Assembly: GCA_964421085.1 (NCBI GenBank)
Contig: CAYQVO010000014.1
Location: 16,037 to 80,036, forward strand
Origin: CAYQVO01 sp964421085
GTDB taxonomy: Bacteria > Bdellovibrionota_C > UBA2361 > CAYQVO01
Reading direction: 5' to 3'
Length of the DNA stretch: 64,000 bases
The notes under the pieces are model-generated. The model was not told the DNA's origin. It made no database searches and saw nothing but the letters and a program-made list of their open reading frames with translations. The translations under genes were made by a program, and so were the position numbers. Of the stretch, positions 1 through 8,077 are shown piece after piece; position 1 is the stretch's first letter; each line of letters opens with the position of its first letter.

Positions 1-2
1 AA

Positions 3-1298
3 TGGTTCGCAGGATACCTCTTCTACTGGATAACGAGGATTGGCGGAGATCGGGGTATCGTCTTTTTTTCCCTTTTCACAGTTTTCCTTTCCATCTGGTT
101 TCTTCACCGGGCGGCGACGGCTTATCTTTCGAATTCCCGGGCTGTTTTTTCCCCCTGTTTCTTTTTCGGAGTCCTGCAGTGCGGCTACATCTGGGGAAGT
201 TTTGTCAGATCGCAGGTAATCACCTACCTGTTTCTTCCCGTCATATTTCTTGGAATCGCGCTTTTTGAACGTAAAGGCGACCGCCGTGTCATGCTTCTAT
301 TTCCCCTGATCATGCTCGTCTGGGCGAACTCTCACGGAGGTTTCGTCACAGGATTTGCATTTACGGGCCTGTATCTGCCGGTCCTTTTAATCAGGAGAGA
401 ATGGAATAAGGCTTTTTTCACCGGAATTGTGTTTATGGCGATGCTTGCGGTTACCGCGGTTAATCCCTACGGACCGGCTGTCTTCTGGTCCTTTGTTGTT
501 GATGCTGTTTCGATGCCGCGCCCCTCTATTTCTGAATGGAGGCCGCTGCTTCCCGATACTCCGGGGAATTTCCTGAATTATCTTTATTTCAGCGTCGTCA
601 TCGCCGGCATTTTCCTTACCAGGGGAAAACTGCTGCCGGTTCTGTTTCTCGCCGTTTCGCTCTGGCAGGGGATCGCTCACATGCGTCTTCTGGCGATACC
701 TTCCATGGCGGCGATGGTTTTTTTCGAGGAGGAATTCGAAGCAGCGGCGCGGAAGTTCCTGAAGGTCCCCCGCGCATTCATCGGCGCATTTGCCTTCACC
801 GTTGCGGGACTTACTATTGCGGCAGCCTGTTTCGCCCTTTTCAGAACTGCGTCCCTGCCCCGCACTGTTCTTGACTATTCGGCATTTCCCGTTGAGGCGA
901 CGGAGTGGCTTCGAACATCAGGACTCAAAGGAAATCTTCTTGTCGATTTCAACAAGGGAAGTTTTGCGATGTGGAGGCTCTATCCCAGGTTCCTGATATC
1001 CCTCGACGGCAGATACGAGGAGGTATATCCGGAAGAGACAGTCCGCAGTGTGTCAGAAGCGCTCGAGCCTGAAAGTGAGGGCTTTCTTAAATCCTTCGAA
1101 GAAATTGCACCCGACTTTGTGCTGCTGGGGACAGGAGAGATCGTGAGAAAAGCCCTCAGTCTTCTTCCGCACGAGTGGCGTGTTTTCAAGTCGGCAGGGC
1201 GTTTCACCGTGCTTGGAAAAGGAACACCTCCTCCCCCGGGTCCGCTGATGCCTGAGAATGGCGAGAATGGTGTCGACACCTGGAAGCCGCTTTTCTGA
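3..1298 (+). CDS. Multi-pass membrane protein, 5' end outside window
   Basis: The open frame enters from the left edge in frame 3 and continues through the first ATG at 291, so the gene is truncated by the window and not started at 291. About 431 residues are visible. The first two thirds are a series of hydrophobic helices, with WANSHGGF and a later NPYGP loop. The C-terminal third is soluble and carries a DFNKGSF...SLDGRYEEVYPE segment. This organisation matches a widespread uncharacterised family of polytopic membrane proteins, often annotated as glycosyltransferase-like, whose C-terminal part has a conserved DGR(Y) motif. The substrate is unknown. It is followed by a lipoprotein on the same strand after 122 bases. 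Confidence 0.75.
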   Translation, partial: WFAGYLFYWITRIGGDRGIVFFSLFTVFLSIWFLHRAATAYLSNSRAVFSPCFFFGVLQCGYIWGSFVRSQVITYLFLPVIFLGIALFERKGDRRVMLLFPLIMLVWANSHGGFVTGFAFTGLYLPVLLIRREWNKAFFTGIVFMAMLAVTAVNPYGPAVFWSFVVDAVSMPRPSISEWRPLLPDTPGNFLNYLYFSVVIAGIFLTRGKLLPVLFLAVSLWQGIAHMRLLAIPSMAAMVFFEEEFEAAARKFLKVPRAFIGAFAFTVAGLTIAAACFALFRTASLPRTVLDYSAFPVEATEWLRTSGLKGNLLVDFNKGSFAMWRLYPRFLISLDGRYEEVYPEETVRSVSEALEPESEGFLKSFEEIAPDFVLLGTGEIVRKALSLLPHEWRVFKSAGRFTVLGKGTPPPPGPLMPENGENGVDTWKPLF

Positions 1299-1324
1299 CG
1301 GAGATAAATCAAAGGGCTGATTCT

Positions 1325-1342
1325 GCCCCGCCCTGGCGGGGC
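1325..1342 (+). other. GC-rich hairpin after the membrane protein gene
   Basis: An inverted repeat (GCCCCGCC at 1325-1332 against GGCGGGGC at 1335-1342) lies 27 bases after the stop codon at 1298. There is no T-run, so it is at best a weak or factor-assisted terminator or an mRNA-stabilising hairpin. Confidence 0.3.
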
Positions 1343-1420
1343 CAACTTCGGTCTTTACGGCCGTGATTTCCGGCTTTAGAGTTGAATCAGGCTTAAGAAT
1401 GTCCTCGATGGAGCTCGATC

Positions 1421-2053
1421 ATGGTCACGCAGCAACGTAACGCTTTCAAGGTTGCTTCACTTTTTGCCGTTTGCATCGCATCTTTTTTTCTTATCACCTG
1501 CGGCGGTGGCGGCGGGGGCAGCGACTTTCCGGCGGCAGCGGAGGTGAAGATCCATGTCAGGCCTAATAAAATCGACCCGGGCGACCACCTGCTTGCTACA
1601 ATCCTCGTATGGAATGTGCGTCCTGAAGGAATTCTGCTCAAGATCCGGTATCCCGAGAACATCGCGTATGTGGAGAACTCAGGAAGGTTTGCGATTAATG
1701 GCGAGGTTTACGGGCTTATGCCTGCGCTCATCGAATCAGACGGCACGAATGTTTACCTCATTTATTCCTTTAATCAGAGCGATTTTGGGGAGCACGGGCA
1801 GGATCAGGCGACAATCACCCTTGAGCTGGAGGCAATGAACGGTGGGGTAGATGGGAAAGTCGAAGTAGATCCATTTGTCAGGGAGCCCGGCAAGAGTGTT
1901 GAAGAGCAGTTTGACATAGCAAATCCGCTGTTCGGACCGAAGGATGGGGACGTAGTCAAGGTGAGCGGAACACCGGTTCCTGCCACTGCGACGCCCACAG
2001 AGATCCCGACTGCGGCGCCTTCGGCCGCGCCGAGTAATACGCCCGCCGAATGA
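1421..2053 (+). CDS. Secreted lipoprotein with Pro/Thr/Ala-rich tail
   Basis: 210 residues. The N-terminus is a lipoprotein signal peptide: basic start, hydrophobic core, then ITCGGG, in which Cys26 is the probable lipidated residue. The mature part starts with a Gly-rich spacer, then an all-beta-looking region of about 130 residues (VKIHVRPNKIDPGDHLLATI...) reminiscent of cohesin-like or invasin-like beta sandwiches; that is only an impression. The last ~30 residues are a Pro/Thr/Ala repeat, as in the papain-like protease at 42.7-44.2 kb. The ATG at 1421 has GGAG seven bases upstream. Probably exported and anchored in the outer membrane. No function can be assigned. Confidence 0.75.
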   Translation: MVTQQRNAFKVASLFAVCIASFFLITCGGGGGGSDFPAAAEVKIHVRPNKIDPGDHLLATILVWNVRPEGILLKIRYPENIAYVENSGRFAINGEVYGLMPALIESDGTNVYLIYSFNQSDFGEHGQDQATITLELEAMNGGVDGKVEVDPFVREPGKSVEEQFDIANPLFGPKDGDVVKVSGTPVPATATPTEIPTAAPSAAPSNTPAE

Positions 2054-2065
2054 TACGCGCTCGAA

Positions 2066-2890
2066 TCAGACGTTCTTCAGCGACTCGATTGCCTGCGATA
2101 TTTCCACTTCTTCGGGCCTGCGCTTTTTGAAGTAAGTGATGCGCGTGCAGCCCGCTTTCGCTGCAGCTTCGAGAGCTCCCTGAAAACCATCTGCCACGCG
2201 CTCCGGTTCGTGGGCATCAGATCCCAGCGTTATCTTTATGTCACGTTTACACGCCTCTTTGAGCATGAAGGGCGAAGGTTGAAGCTCCGGGTATGCCTTA
2301 TACGGACCTGACGTATTGATTTCGAGCGCCGTTCCGGTCTGAGCGATTCGATCCAGGCTTTCACAGACCGGTTCCTCCATTCTTTCCGGATCCCAGTCAC
2401 CGGGGAAAATGCATTTAACGAGGTCGGGATGAGACAGCGAGTCATAAAGGCCGGATTCGGCAGCTTCCGCGATATGCCGGAAATAATACCTCTGAAACTC
2501 ATCGATACCTTCTTTCAGGTATCTCTCCTGGTAATCAGGGATGAACGGATGGACGCTTCCGAGTATAAAATCGAACGGCGCCATTGAATGAAGCCTCTCG
2601 ATCCATGGTTCAAATCCCGGAAAGAAATCGCTCTCGAGACCGAGCAGAACATCGACTGTGCCGGCCCACTTTGCCCGTGTTCTTTCAATTAGCTCAACGT
2701 AGTCTGCGAGCTCATCAACCTGCATCCGGAGCCCGGCCTCTTCCCAGTCCGGAACAGGTCCATGACATGTGAAGGTAATTCCTCTCAGGCCGGCCTCAAA
2801 AGCGTGGCGGACATATTCTTCCGGCATGCCGGATGCGTGACGGCAGAAGGTGGTATGGGTATGACAATCATATAAAACGCGCTGCGCCAT
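2066..2890 (-). CDS. hisK: PHP-family phosphatase, histidinol-phosphatase-like
   Basis: 274 residues, a usual length for the PHP-type histidinol-phosphatase (HisK/HisJ) family that dephosphorylates L-histidinol phosphate in histidine synthesis. Metal-binding motifs appear in order: CHTHTTFCRH near the N-terminus, FTCHGP, GLESDFFPG, GSVHPF, LSHPDLVK, and GSDAHEPERV near the C-terminus. No other his biosynthesis gene lies nearby (hisS is a tRNA synthetase), so the specific substrate is inferred from family resemblance and a different phosphoester is possible. It sits 58 bases downstream of dapL on the same strand and may be co-transcribed with it. Confidence 0.75.
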   Translation of the reverse strand: MAQRVLYDCHTHTTFCRHASGMPEEYVRHAFEAGLRGITFTCHGPVPDWEEAGLRMQVDELADYVELIERTRAKWAGTVDVLLGLESDFFPGFEPWIERLHSMAPFDFILGSVHPFIPDYQERYLKEGIDEFQRYYFRHIAEAAESGLYDSLSHPDLVKCIFPGDWDPERMEEPVCESLDRIAQTGTALEINTSGPYKAYPELQPSPFMLKEACKRDIKITLGSDAHEPERVADGFQGALEAAAKAGCTRITYFKKRRPEEVEISQAIESLKNV

Positions 2891-2948
2891 GCTCGAAGCA
2901 TATCAGATGACGGAAGTATCAGCGAACCGGAGTTCACGAGCGGTTGAA

Positions 2949-4127
2949 TCACACCTTAAGCTCGATTATCCGTGAAAGGGCTTCTTCGAGGACAGCATCT
3001 GGATACGTAAGCGAAATGCGGAAATATCCCTCACCCCACTGCCCGTATCCAAGCCCGGGAGTAACAGCGACCCCTGTCTTCTCGAGAAGTTCGGTGGCGA
3101 ACGCTCCGCTTGAGCCTTTGAACTTCTCAGGAACCTGCGCCCATATATAGATCGTTCCTTTGGGTTTCTCGATATCCCAGCCGTTCCTGTTCAACGTCTC
3201 TACCACAAGATTGCGCCGGCGCCTGTATACCTCGTTTATCTTCGGGAGAAGAGATTCCGACTGTGAAAGAGCCTTTGCAGCCGCGAACTGAACGGCTCTA
3301 AGAGTGCCGTTGTCGATATTGTCCTTTGTGGTGGAAAGGGCTTTCACGGCAGACGTGTTTCCAGCGACGATTCCTGTCCGCCAGCCTGTCATGTTGAACG
3401 CCTTGCTGAGGCTGAAGAATTCCACGGCAACTTCCGAAGCTCCATCGACCTGAAGCATGCTCGGCGAAACATACCCGTCATAAGTGTTCTCAGTGTAGGC
3501 CGCGTCATGGCATATCAGAATATTGTTGTTCCTTGCGAACTCCACTGCCCTCTTGAAGTAGTCCAGAGAGGCGACAGCCGTCGTCGGGTTGTTCGGGTAA
3601 TTCAGCCACATGATTCTGGCAAGCCGGCATACCTCCTTCGGGATTGAATCGAAGTCGACCAGAAACGCGTTTTGTTTCAGAAGCGGAGTGTAAAAAGTAT
3701 TCGAACTTGTGAACACGTGTCCGATGTTGTAGGTGGGATAACCTGGACTTGGCGCTATTCCGATGTCGCCCGGGTTCATGACAGCGAGGCAGAACTGAAC
3801 AATCGCATCCTTGCTTCCGGTCGTGGTCACGATCTGATCCTGCGCAAGCGATACTCCGAACCGCCTCCTGTAAAAAGAAGCGGCTTCTTCTTTGAACTGT
3901 TCGACGGGGACATCGCAGCCGTAACGGTGGCGGTTAATATCTTCAGGATCATCGACGGCGCGAATAAGTTCCTTCACGATGGGATCCGGTGCGGGCTGGT
4001 CGGGGTCACCTATGCCGAGCGTTATGACCCTGATCCCCTTCTCTCTCACCGCAGCCATTTTTCTGCGCAGATCCGCGAATAAATACGGAGGCAGTTTTTC
4101 AAGACGCTGGGCAACGGGCAGTTCCAT
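2949..4127 (-). CDS. dapL: LL-diaminopimelate aminotransferase
   Basis: 392 residues, class I/II PLP-dependent aminotransferase. Visible motifs: TLGIGDPDQPAPDPIV, HRYGCDVPVEQFKEE, the PLP-site segment SLSKAFNMTGWRTG with its Schiff-base lysine, and the conserved Arg near the C-terminus (YFRISLTYPD). Closest to the DapL2 branch, which converts tetrahydrodipicolinate directly to LL-diaminopimelate with glutamate as amino donor, for lysine and peptidoglycan synthesis. AGGAG lies seven bases before the ATG. The upstream neighbour on the same strand is a DapD-like hexapeptide acyltransferase, which is unexpected because the DapL route needs no acylation. An aminotransferase of another specificity cannot be excluded. 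Confidence 0.85.
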   Translation of the reverse strand: MELPVAQRLEKLPPYLFADLRRKMAAVREKGIRVITLGIGDPDQPAPDPIVKELIRAVDDPEDINRHRYGCDVPVEQFKEEAASFYRRRFGVSLAQDQIVTTTGSKDAIVQFCLAVMNPGDIGIAPSPGYPTYNIGHVFTSSNTFYTPLLKQNAFLVDFDSIPKEVCRLARIMWLNYPNNPTTAVASLDYFKRAVEFARNNNILICHDAAYTENTYDGYVSPSMLQVDGASEVAVEFFSLSKAFNMTGWRTGIVAGNTSAVKALSTTKDNIDNGTLRAVQFAAAKALSQSESLLPKINEVYRRRRNLVVETLNRNGWDIEKPKGTIYIWAQVPEKFKGSSGAFATELLEKTGVAVTPGLGYGQWGEGYFRISLTYPDAVLEEALSRIIELKV

Positions 4128-4214
4128 TCTTTACTCCTGTTTAGTCAACACACCTGAATCAAGAGTATGTATTTCCCCGGGAGAAGGTCAAGAAAGCTGA
4201 GAAAAAATGGAACG

Positions 4215-5399
4215 CTAATGCGCGCTCTTGCTTGTTCCATCTCCCTCGAACCTGCTCATGCAGTCCGGGACATTCTCGAACAGAACGTATTCGCCGGGCA
4301 GAACATCAACGCCGTTGAACAGGCGCTGGGCACTGTTTCTTACGATGGTGATGTTATTGAAGAAAAGACCGATGGTTTCAGCTGAAAGATAATCGCCTTT
4401 GGTCAGCGACCGGGCGCGGCAGTCCTTCACCTTCGTCGGGCGGTAAAGGTGCACGCGGGGCCCGATGTAGTTATTCGATCCGACGTCGATGCCTGCTCCG
4501 ATCTGCGTGTAAGCTCCGATATAATTGTTGTCGCCCACTGAAGCTACGCGAATTTCCCCGGTGGAGAGAACACCCTCGAGACTGGCAAACGCGCCGAAAT
4601 GATTCCCGTTCCCCATCTGGGCACAACTCCCGATTGAAACATGAGAATCAATGAAATTCCCGCTTCCCACCCATGTGCCCGTATCTATGAACACGTACGA
4701 AAGGAGAGTGTTCCCCTTCCCTATATGGACACCGTCCCGGACAAATGCGCCCGCGGTGATCTGATTGCCGTCTCTCAGAAGTTGATCGGCGCGATGACTG
4801 AGCAGGCTCGGCAGGCGGTCGATAGCTGCCGCTGAAAGAACACCGCCGTCTTCCGAACCCTCGCTGCTTATCATCTGAAATAGTGGATTCTGCCCGCTCT
4901 CATCAAGAGAGTGCCCTGATGCCGTGAATTTCCGGAGTGGAAGCCCGGAGATGCAGTCGCAAAGGAGCTGACGCGCAAAAATATCGGACGCCCGTAGTGC
5001 ACCGTCGTTGAAGAGCTCGAAAACGATCGAACTTTTGAACGCGTTATAATCCCCTTTGCGTTTCGGTTCCGGGCAGTTGCGGAACAGGAGCGTGCAGTTA
5101 ATCCCGTCGATACCTGACGCTTCCCATGATTTGAAGAAGGGGCGCATTCCCGGCGAGGCGGTTCCGGCGATGGCACGCACTGCATCGGGGTCCAGGATAA
5201 ACTGGGAGACGCCGTTCTCAGGGACACGCTCGAATCCTTTATGACCCAGCACCGTGTCGCACAACCGGCGTTCACCCTCGTGGGAGACGCAGGCAGCGCG
5301 TGAAAGAAGCTGGCCGGACCGGAACTCGAGCACCAGAAGCAGAAGTTCCTCTGGAAAACCTTCAGCTCTCTTTTCGGCGCGCTCACTCGAAGTCCGCAT
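4215..5399 (-). CDS. Hexapeptide-repeat (left-handed beta-helix) acyltransferase, DapD-like
   Basis: 394 residues from the ATG at 5399, which has GAAGGAG and AAGGA upstream; an in-frame ATG at 5426 lacks an SD. The N-terminal ~200 residues are an uncharacterised globular domain. From about residue 210 to 340 there is a run of imperfect hexapeptides (V-x-I-G-x-G-N-type) forming a left-handed parallel beta helix, including SIGSCAQMGNGNHFGAFASLEGVL, close to the corresponding segment of tetrahydrodipicolinate N-succinyltransferase (DapD). Position beside dapL supports a role in diaminopimelate or cell-wall metabolism. An unrelated sugar acyltransferase with the same fold is the alternative. Confidence 0.6.
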   Translation of the reverse strand: MRTSSERAEKRAEGFPEELLLLVLEFRSGQLLSRAACVSHEGERRLCDTVLGHKGFERVPENGVSQFILDPDAVRAIAGTASPGMRPFFKSWEASGIDGINCTLLFRNCPEPKRKGDYNAFKSSIVFELFNDGALRASDIFARQLLCDCISGLPLRKFTASGHSLDESGQNPLFQMISSEGSEDGGVLSAAAIDRLPSLLSHRADQLLRDGNQITAGAFVRDGVHIGKGNTLLSYVFIDTGTWVGSGNFIDSHVSIGSCAQMGNGNHFGAFASLEGVLSTGEIRVASVGDNNYIGAYTQIGAGIDVGSNNYIGPRVHLYRPTKVKDCRARSLTKGDYLSAETIGLFFNNITIVRNSAQRLFNGVDVLPGEYVLFENVPDCMSRFEGDGTSKSAH

Positions 5400-5734
5400 G
5401 TTCCTTATCTCTCCTTCATCAAACATCCGATGGTCAAGCGCCTGCCATAGCCGTGATCATACTGCTGGTGAGAACATCGCTATATTGATTAACAGGTGCC
5501 TGACTGGTTGACTGCCGGGAGTTTACAATGCCTGCGCGCCTTTCTCAAACGCATATGCGCTTTTCTTCGGCAGATTAAGGAGCTACTATTACTCGCGAAT
5601 TCAAAGCTGAATTCGACCGTTGGAAATACTTGAATCGTCAGGTACTCTATTCACACAGTGTGGCAGTATCATTGGATTTTTCGGCAATCCAGTGTAAGCT
5701 ACGCGTTCTTGTTCGTATCATTTAGTGAGGAGCC
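5400..5734. other. Divergent intergenic region upstream of the EF-G paralogue
   Basis: 335 bases between the DapD-like gene (minus) and the EF-G paralogue (plus). It must hold both promoters. AT-rich stretches are present around 5475-5490 and 5655-5725, but no -35/-10 pair with good spacing stood out. No ORF or RNA gene is supported. Confidence 0.4.
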
Positions 5735-7816
5735 ATGCCTTCGTATTCGACTGCAGACATTCGGAACATCGTCCTGGTTGGTCATGCCGGGTCGGGAAAA
5801 ACAAGCCTTCTTGAGGCGATGCTGGTGGAAGCCGGAGTGCTTCACCAGAAGGGGTTAGTGGAATCAGGAACAACGGTCAGTGATTTCACGGACGAAGAAA
5901 AGAAAACAGGTTACAGTATATTCAGTGCGACTGCCCACTGCACTTATGACCAGCGCATGCTCAATTTCATCGATACCCCGGGCTATTCGGACTTTGTCGG
6001 GCAGTCGGCGATGGCACTGTCAGCCATCGAAACCGCGGCGGTCGTGATCAGCGCTACAGCAGGAATTGAGCCTGTCTCGCGCCGCATGATGGAGCGGAGC
6101 GCCGAGGCAGGTCTCGCCCGCATGATAATCGTAAACAAGATTGACGCAGAAAACGTCCGCCTCGAGGAACTCGTTCACAATATCAGGGAAACTTTTGGAA
6201 AGGTTTGTCTTCCTGTCAATCTTCCCGCGAAAGATCGAAGCGCCGTTATCGACTGCTTTGCCAATACCGAGGGTGAGGCGGAATTTTCCTCCGTTGCGGA
6301 CGCGCATCAGCAGATTGTCGATCAGGTCGTCGAGGTGGATGAGGATCTGATGAACACATATCTCGAGCAGGGAGAAGTCGCTCCTGAGCAGCTCCAGTCG
6401 GCGATGGTCAGGGCGCTTGCGGAAGGACACCTTGTCCCCATCTGTTTCGTGAGTTCCCGTATTCACACGAATCCGCAGGTCTCAACAGGAGTGAAAGAGC
6501 TGATGAATGTTCTTGCACAGTTTGCTCCCAGCCCTGTCGACGGCGTGAAGAGGTATTTTTACAAGGGGAACGCCCCTGAGGCACCTCTTGCGTACTCTGC
6601 CGATCCGTCAGGCCACCTGCTTGCCCATGTATATTCGGTCTCTATCGATTCATTCAGCGGCAGAGTCAGCACATTCAGAGTTCATCAGGGCAGAATCGAC
6701 AGCGCATCGAAGGTTTTTGTGTGCAACAGGAACGATGGAGAGGTCAAGAAAGCGCTTAAATTCGGGCATATGTTCAAGTTCCAGGGAAAGGAGCATGTGG
6801 ACTGCGCCGAGGCGATTGCCGGAGACATAGTTGGTGTCGCGAGAATCGATGAAATCAGGCGCGATGGGGTTCTCCATGACAATCCTGCGGAGGAAGATGT
6901 CTACATCAGGACGCCCACGCTCCCGCAGCCGATGTACGGGCTGGCCGTGTCGACAAAAGAACGGGGGGACGAGCAGAAAATATCGGAAGCACTGACACGC
7001 GCCCTCGAGGAAGATCCTTCGCTCAAAGTGGTCCGCGACAATGTGACTCATGAGACTGTTGTCTACGGGATTGGCGAGCTTCATCTGCGGATGCTTCTCG
7101 ACAGATTCCGTGCCCGGTACAAACTCGATCTCGACACCAGGACTCCGAAGATTGCGTACCGGGAGACGATTGCAGCAAAGGCGGAGAGTCACTATCGACA
7201 CAAAAAGCAGACCGGCGGCGCAGGGCAGTTTGGAGAAGTGTACATGCGTGTCGAGCCCCTCCCCCGCGGGACTGGATTTGAATTTGTCGACGCGATTGTC
7301 GGAGGAGTCATTCCGAACCAGTTCATTCCCGCCGTCGAGAAAGGAGTCAAGCAGGCGCTCGATCAGGGAGTCCTCGCAGGATTTCCCGTCCAGGACGTCC
7401 GGGTTGTGCTCCATGACGGGAAACATCATCCGGTCGATTCGAAGGAAATCGCGTTCATTACCGCCGGACGCAAAGCGTTCCAGCTTGGGTTCATGGATGC
7501 GAAGCCTCAACTCCTCGAGCCGATCGTGAAGATTGAAGTCACAGTCCCGCAGAGCAATATGGGGGACATCAACGGTGATCTTTCGACGCGCCGAGGGCAG
7601 ATTCAGGATACAGAGATTCTTCCCGGCAACATGGTCTCGATCAGGGCGCAGGCGCCTCTTGCCGAACTGAGCAATTATCAGAACCAGCTCAAAAGCATGA
7701 CGGGCGGCCAGGGAAGCTTCACGATGGAGTTTTCGCATTACGACCCCGTTCCTGATCTTATCGCGAAACAGGTTCTCGCTCAGGCAGGACCGAGGAAGGA
7801 AGAGGAGGAGGATTAG
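5735..7816 (+). CDS. Elongation factor G paralogue (EF-G2-like translational GTPase)
   Basis: 693 residues with the full EF-G architecture: GTPase domain, domain II, domain III, domain IV and V. G1 is GHAGSGKT, G3 DTPGYSDF, G4 NKID. The P-loop GHAGSGKTSLLEAML differs from canonical FusA (AHIDAGKTT) and is typical of the EF-G2/EF-G-like paralogues found beside a normal fusA in many bacteria. GAGGAG precedes the ATG. It stands alone, not in an rpsL-rpsG-fusA-tuf operon, which also argues for the paralogue. Likely role: ribosome-dependent GTPase in translocation or recycling under special conditions; no direct evidence for which. A hairpin with a ten-T run follows at 7968-8006. Confidence 0.9.
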   Translation: MPSYSTADIRNIVLVGHAGSGKTSLLEAMLVEAGVLHQKGLVESGTTVSDFTDEEKKTGYSIFSATAHCTYDQRMLNFIDTPGYSDFVGQSAMALSAIETAAVVISATAGIEPVSRRMMERSAEAGLARMIIVNKIDAENVRLEELVHNIRETFGKVCLPVNLPAKDRSAVIDCFANTEGEAEFSSVADAHQQIVDQVVEVDEDLMNTYLEQGEVAPEQLQSAMVRALAEGHLVPICFVSSRIHTNPQVSTGVKELMNVLAQFAPSPVDGVKRYFYKGNAPEAPLAYSADPSGHLLAHVYSVSIDSFSGRVSTFRVHQGRIDSASKVFVCNRNDGEVKKALKFGHMFKFQGKEHVDCAEAIAGDIVGVARIDEIRRDGVLHDNPAEEDVYIRTPTLPQPMYGLAVSTKERGDEQKISEALTRALEEDPSLKVVRDNVTHETVVYGIGELHLRMLLDRFRARYKLDLDTRTPKIAYRETIAAKAESHYRHKKQTGGAGQFGEVYMRVEPLPRGTGFEFVDAIVGGVIPNQFIPAVEKGVKQALDQGVLAGFPVQDVRVVLHDGKHHPVDSKEIAFITAGRKAFQLGFMDAKPQLLEPIVKIEVTVPQSNMGDINGDLSTRRGQIQDTEILPGNMVSIRAQAPLAELSNYQNQLKSMTGGQGSFTMEFSHYDPVPDLIAKQVLAQAGPRKEEEED

Positions 7817-7967
7817 AGCGCCCTGCATAAGGTCCGGAAAAGCACATTGCTCTTGAGTAAGGCAAGGTTTTGGGGACAGGATGCTGTATCCCCGGCTGCG
7901 CTTCTCTGCTTTTCCGATTCTTTGACGAACTTTCTTTTCTGCATGAGCCGGAGCCTGTGATTCAAAC

Positions 7968-8006
7968 AGAGGCCTCTGTGAGAGAGAGTGAGCCTCTTTT
8001 TTTTTT
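7968..8006 (+). terminator. Probable intrinsic terminator after the EF-G paralogue
   Basis: AGAGGC at 7968-7973 pairs with GCCTCT at 7992-7997, and ten T follow (7997-8006). The 18-base loop is long and the stem short, but the T-run is strong. It would separate the EF-G paralogue from the membrane protein gene at 8078. Confidence 0.5.
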
Positions 8007-8077
8007 CCGGTTCTTCGGGCATGATACTGATTTCCCGAAGTTGACTGACGATAAATTTTTGAGGCTCTCATCGCAAA

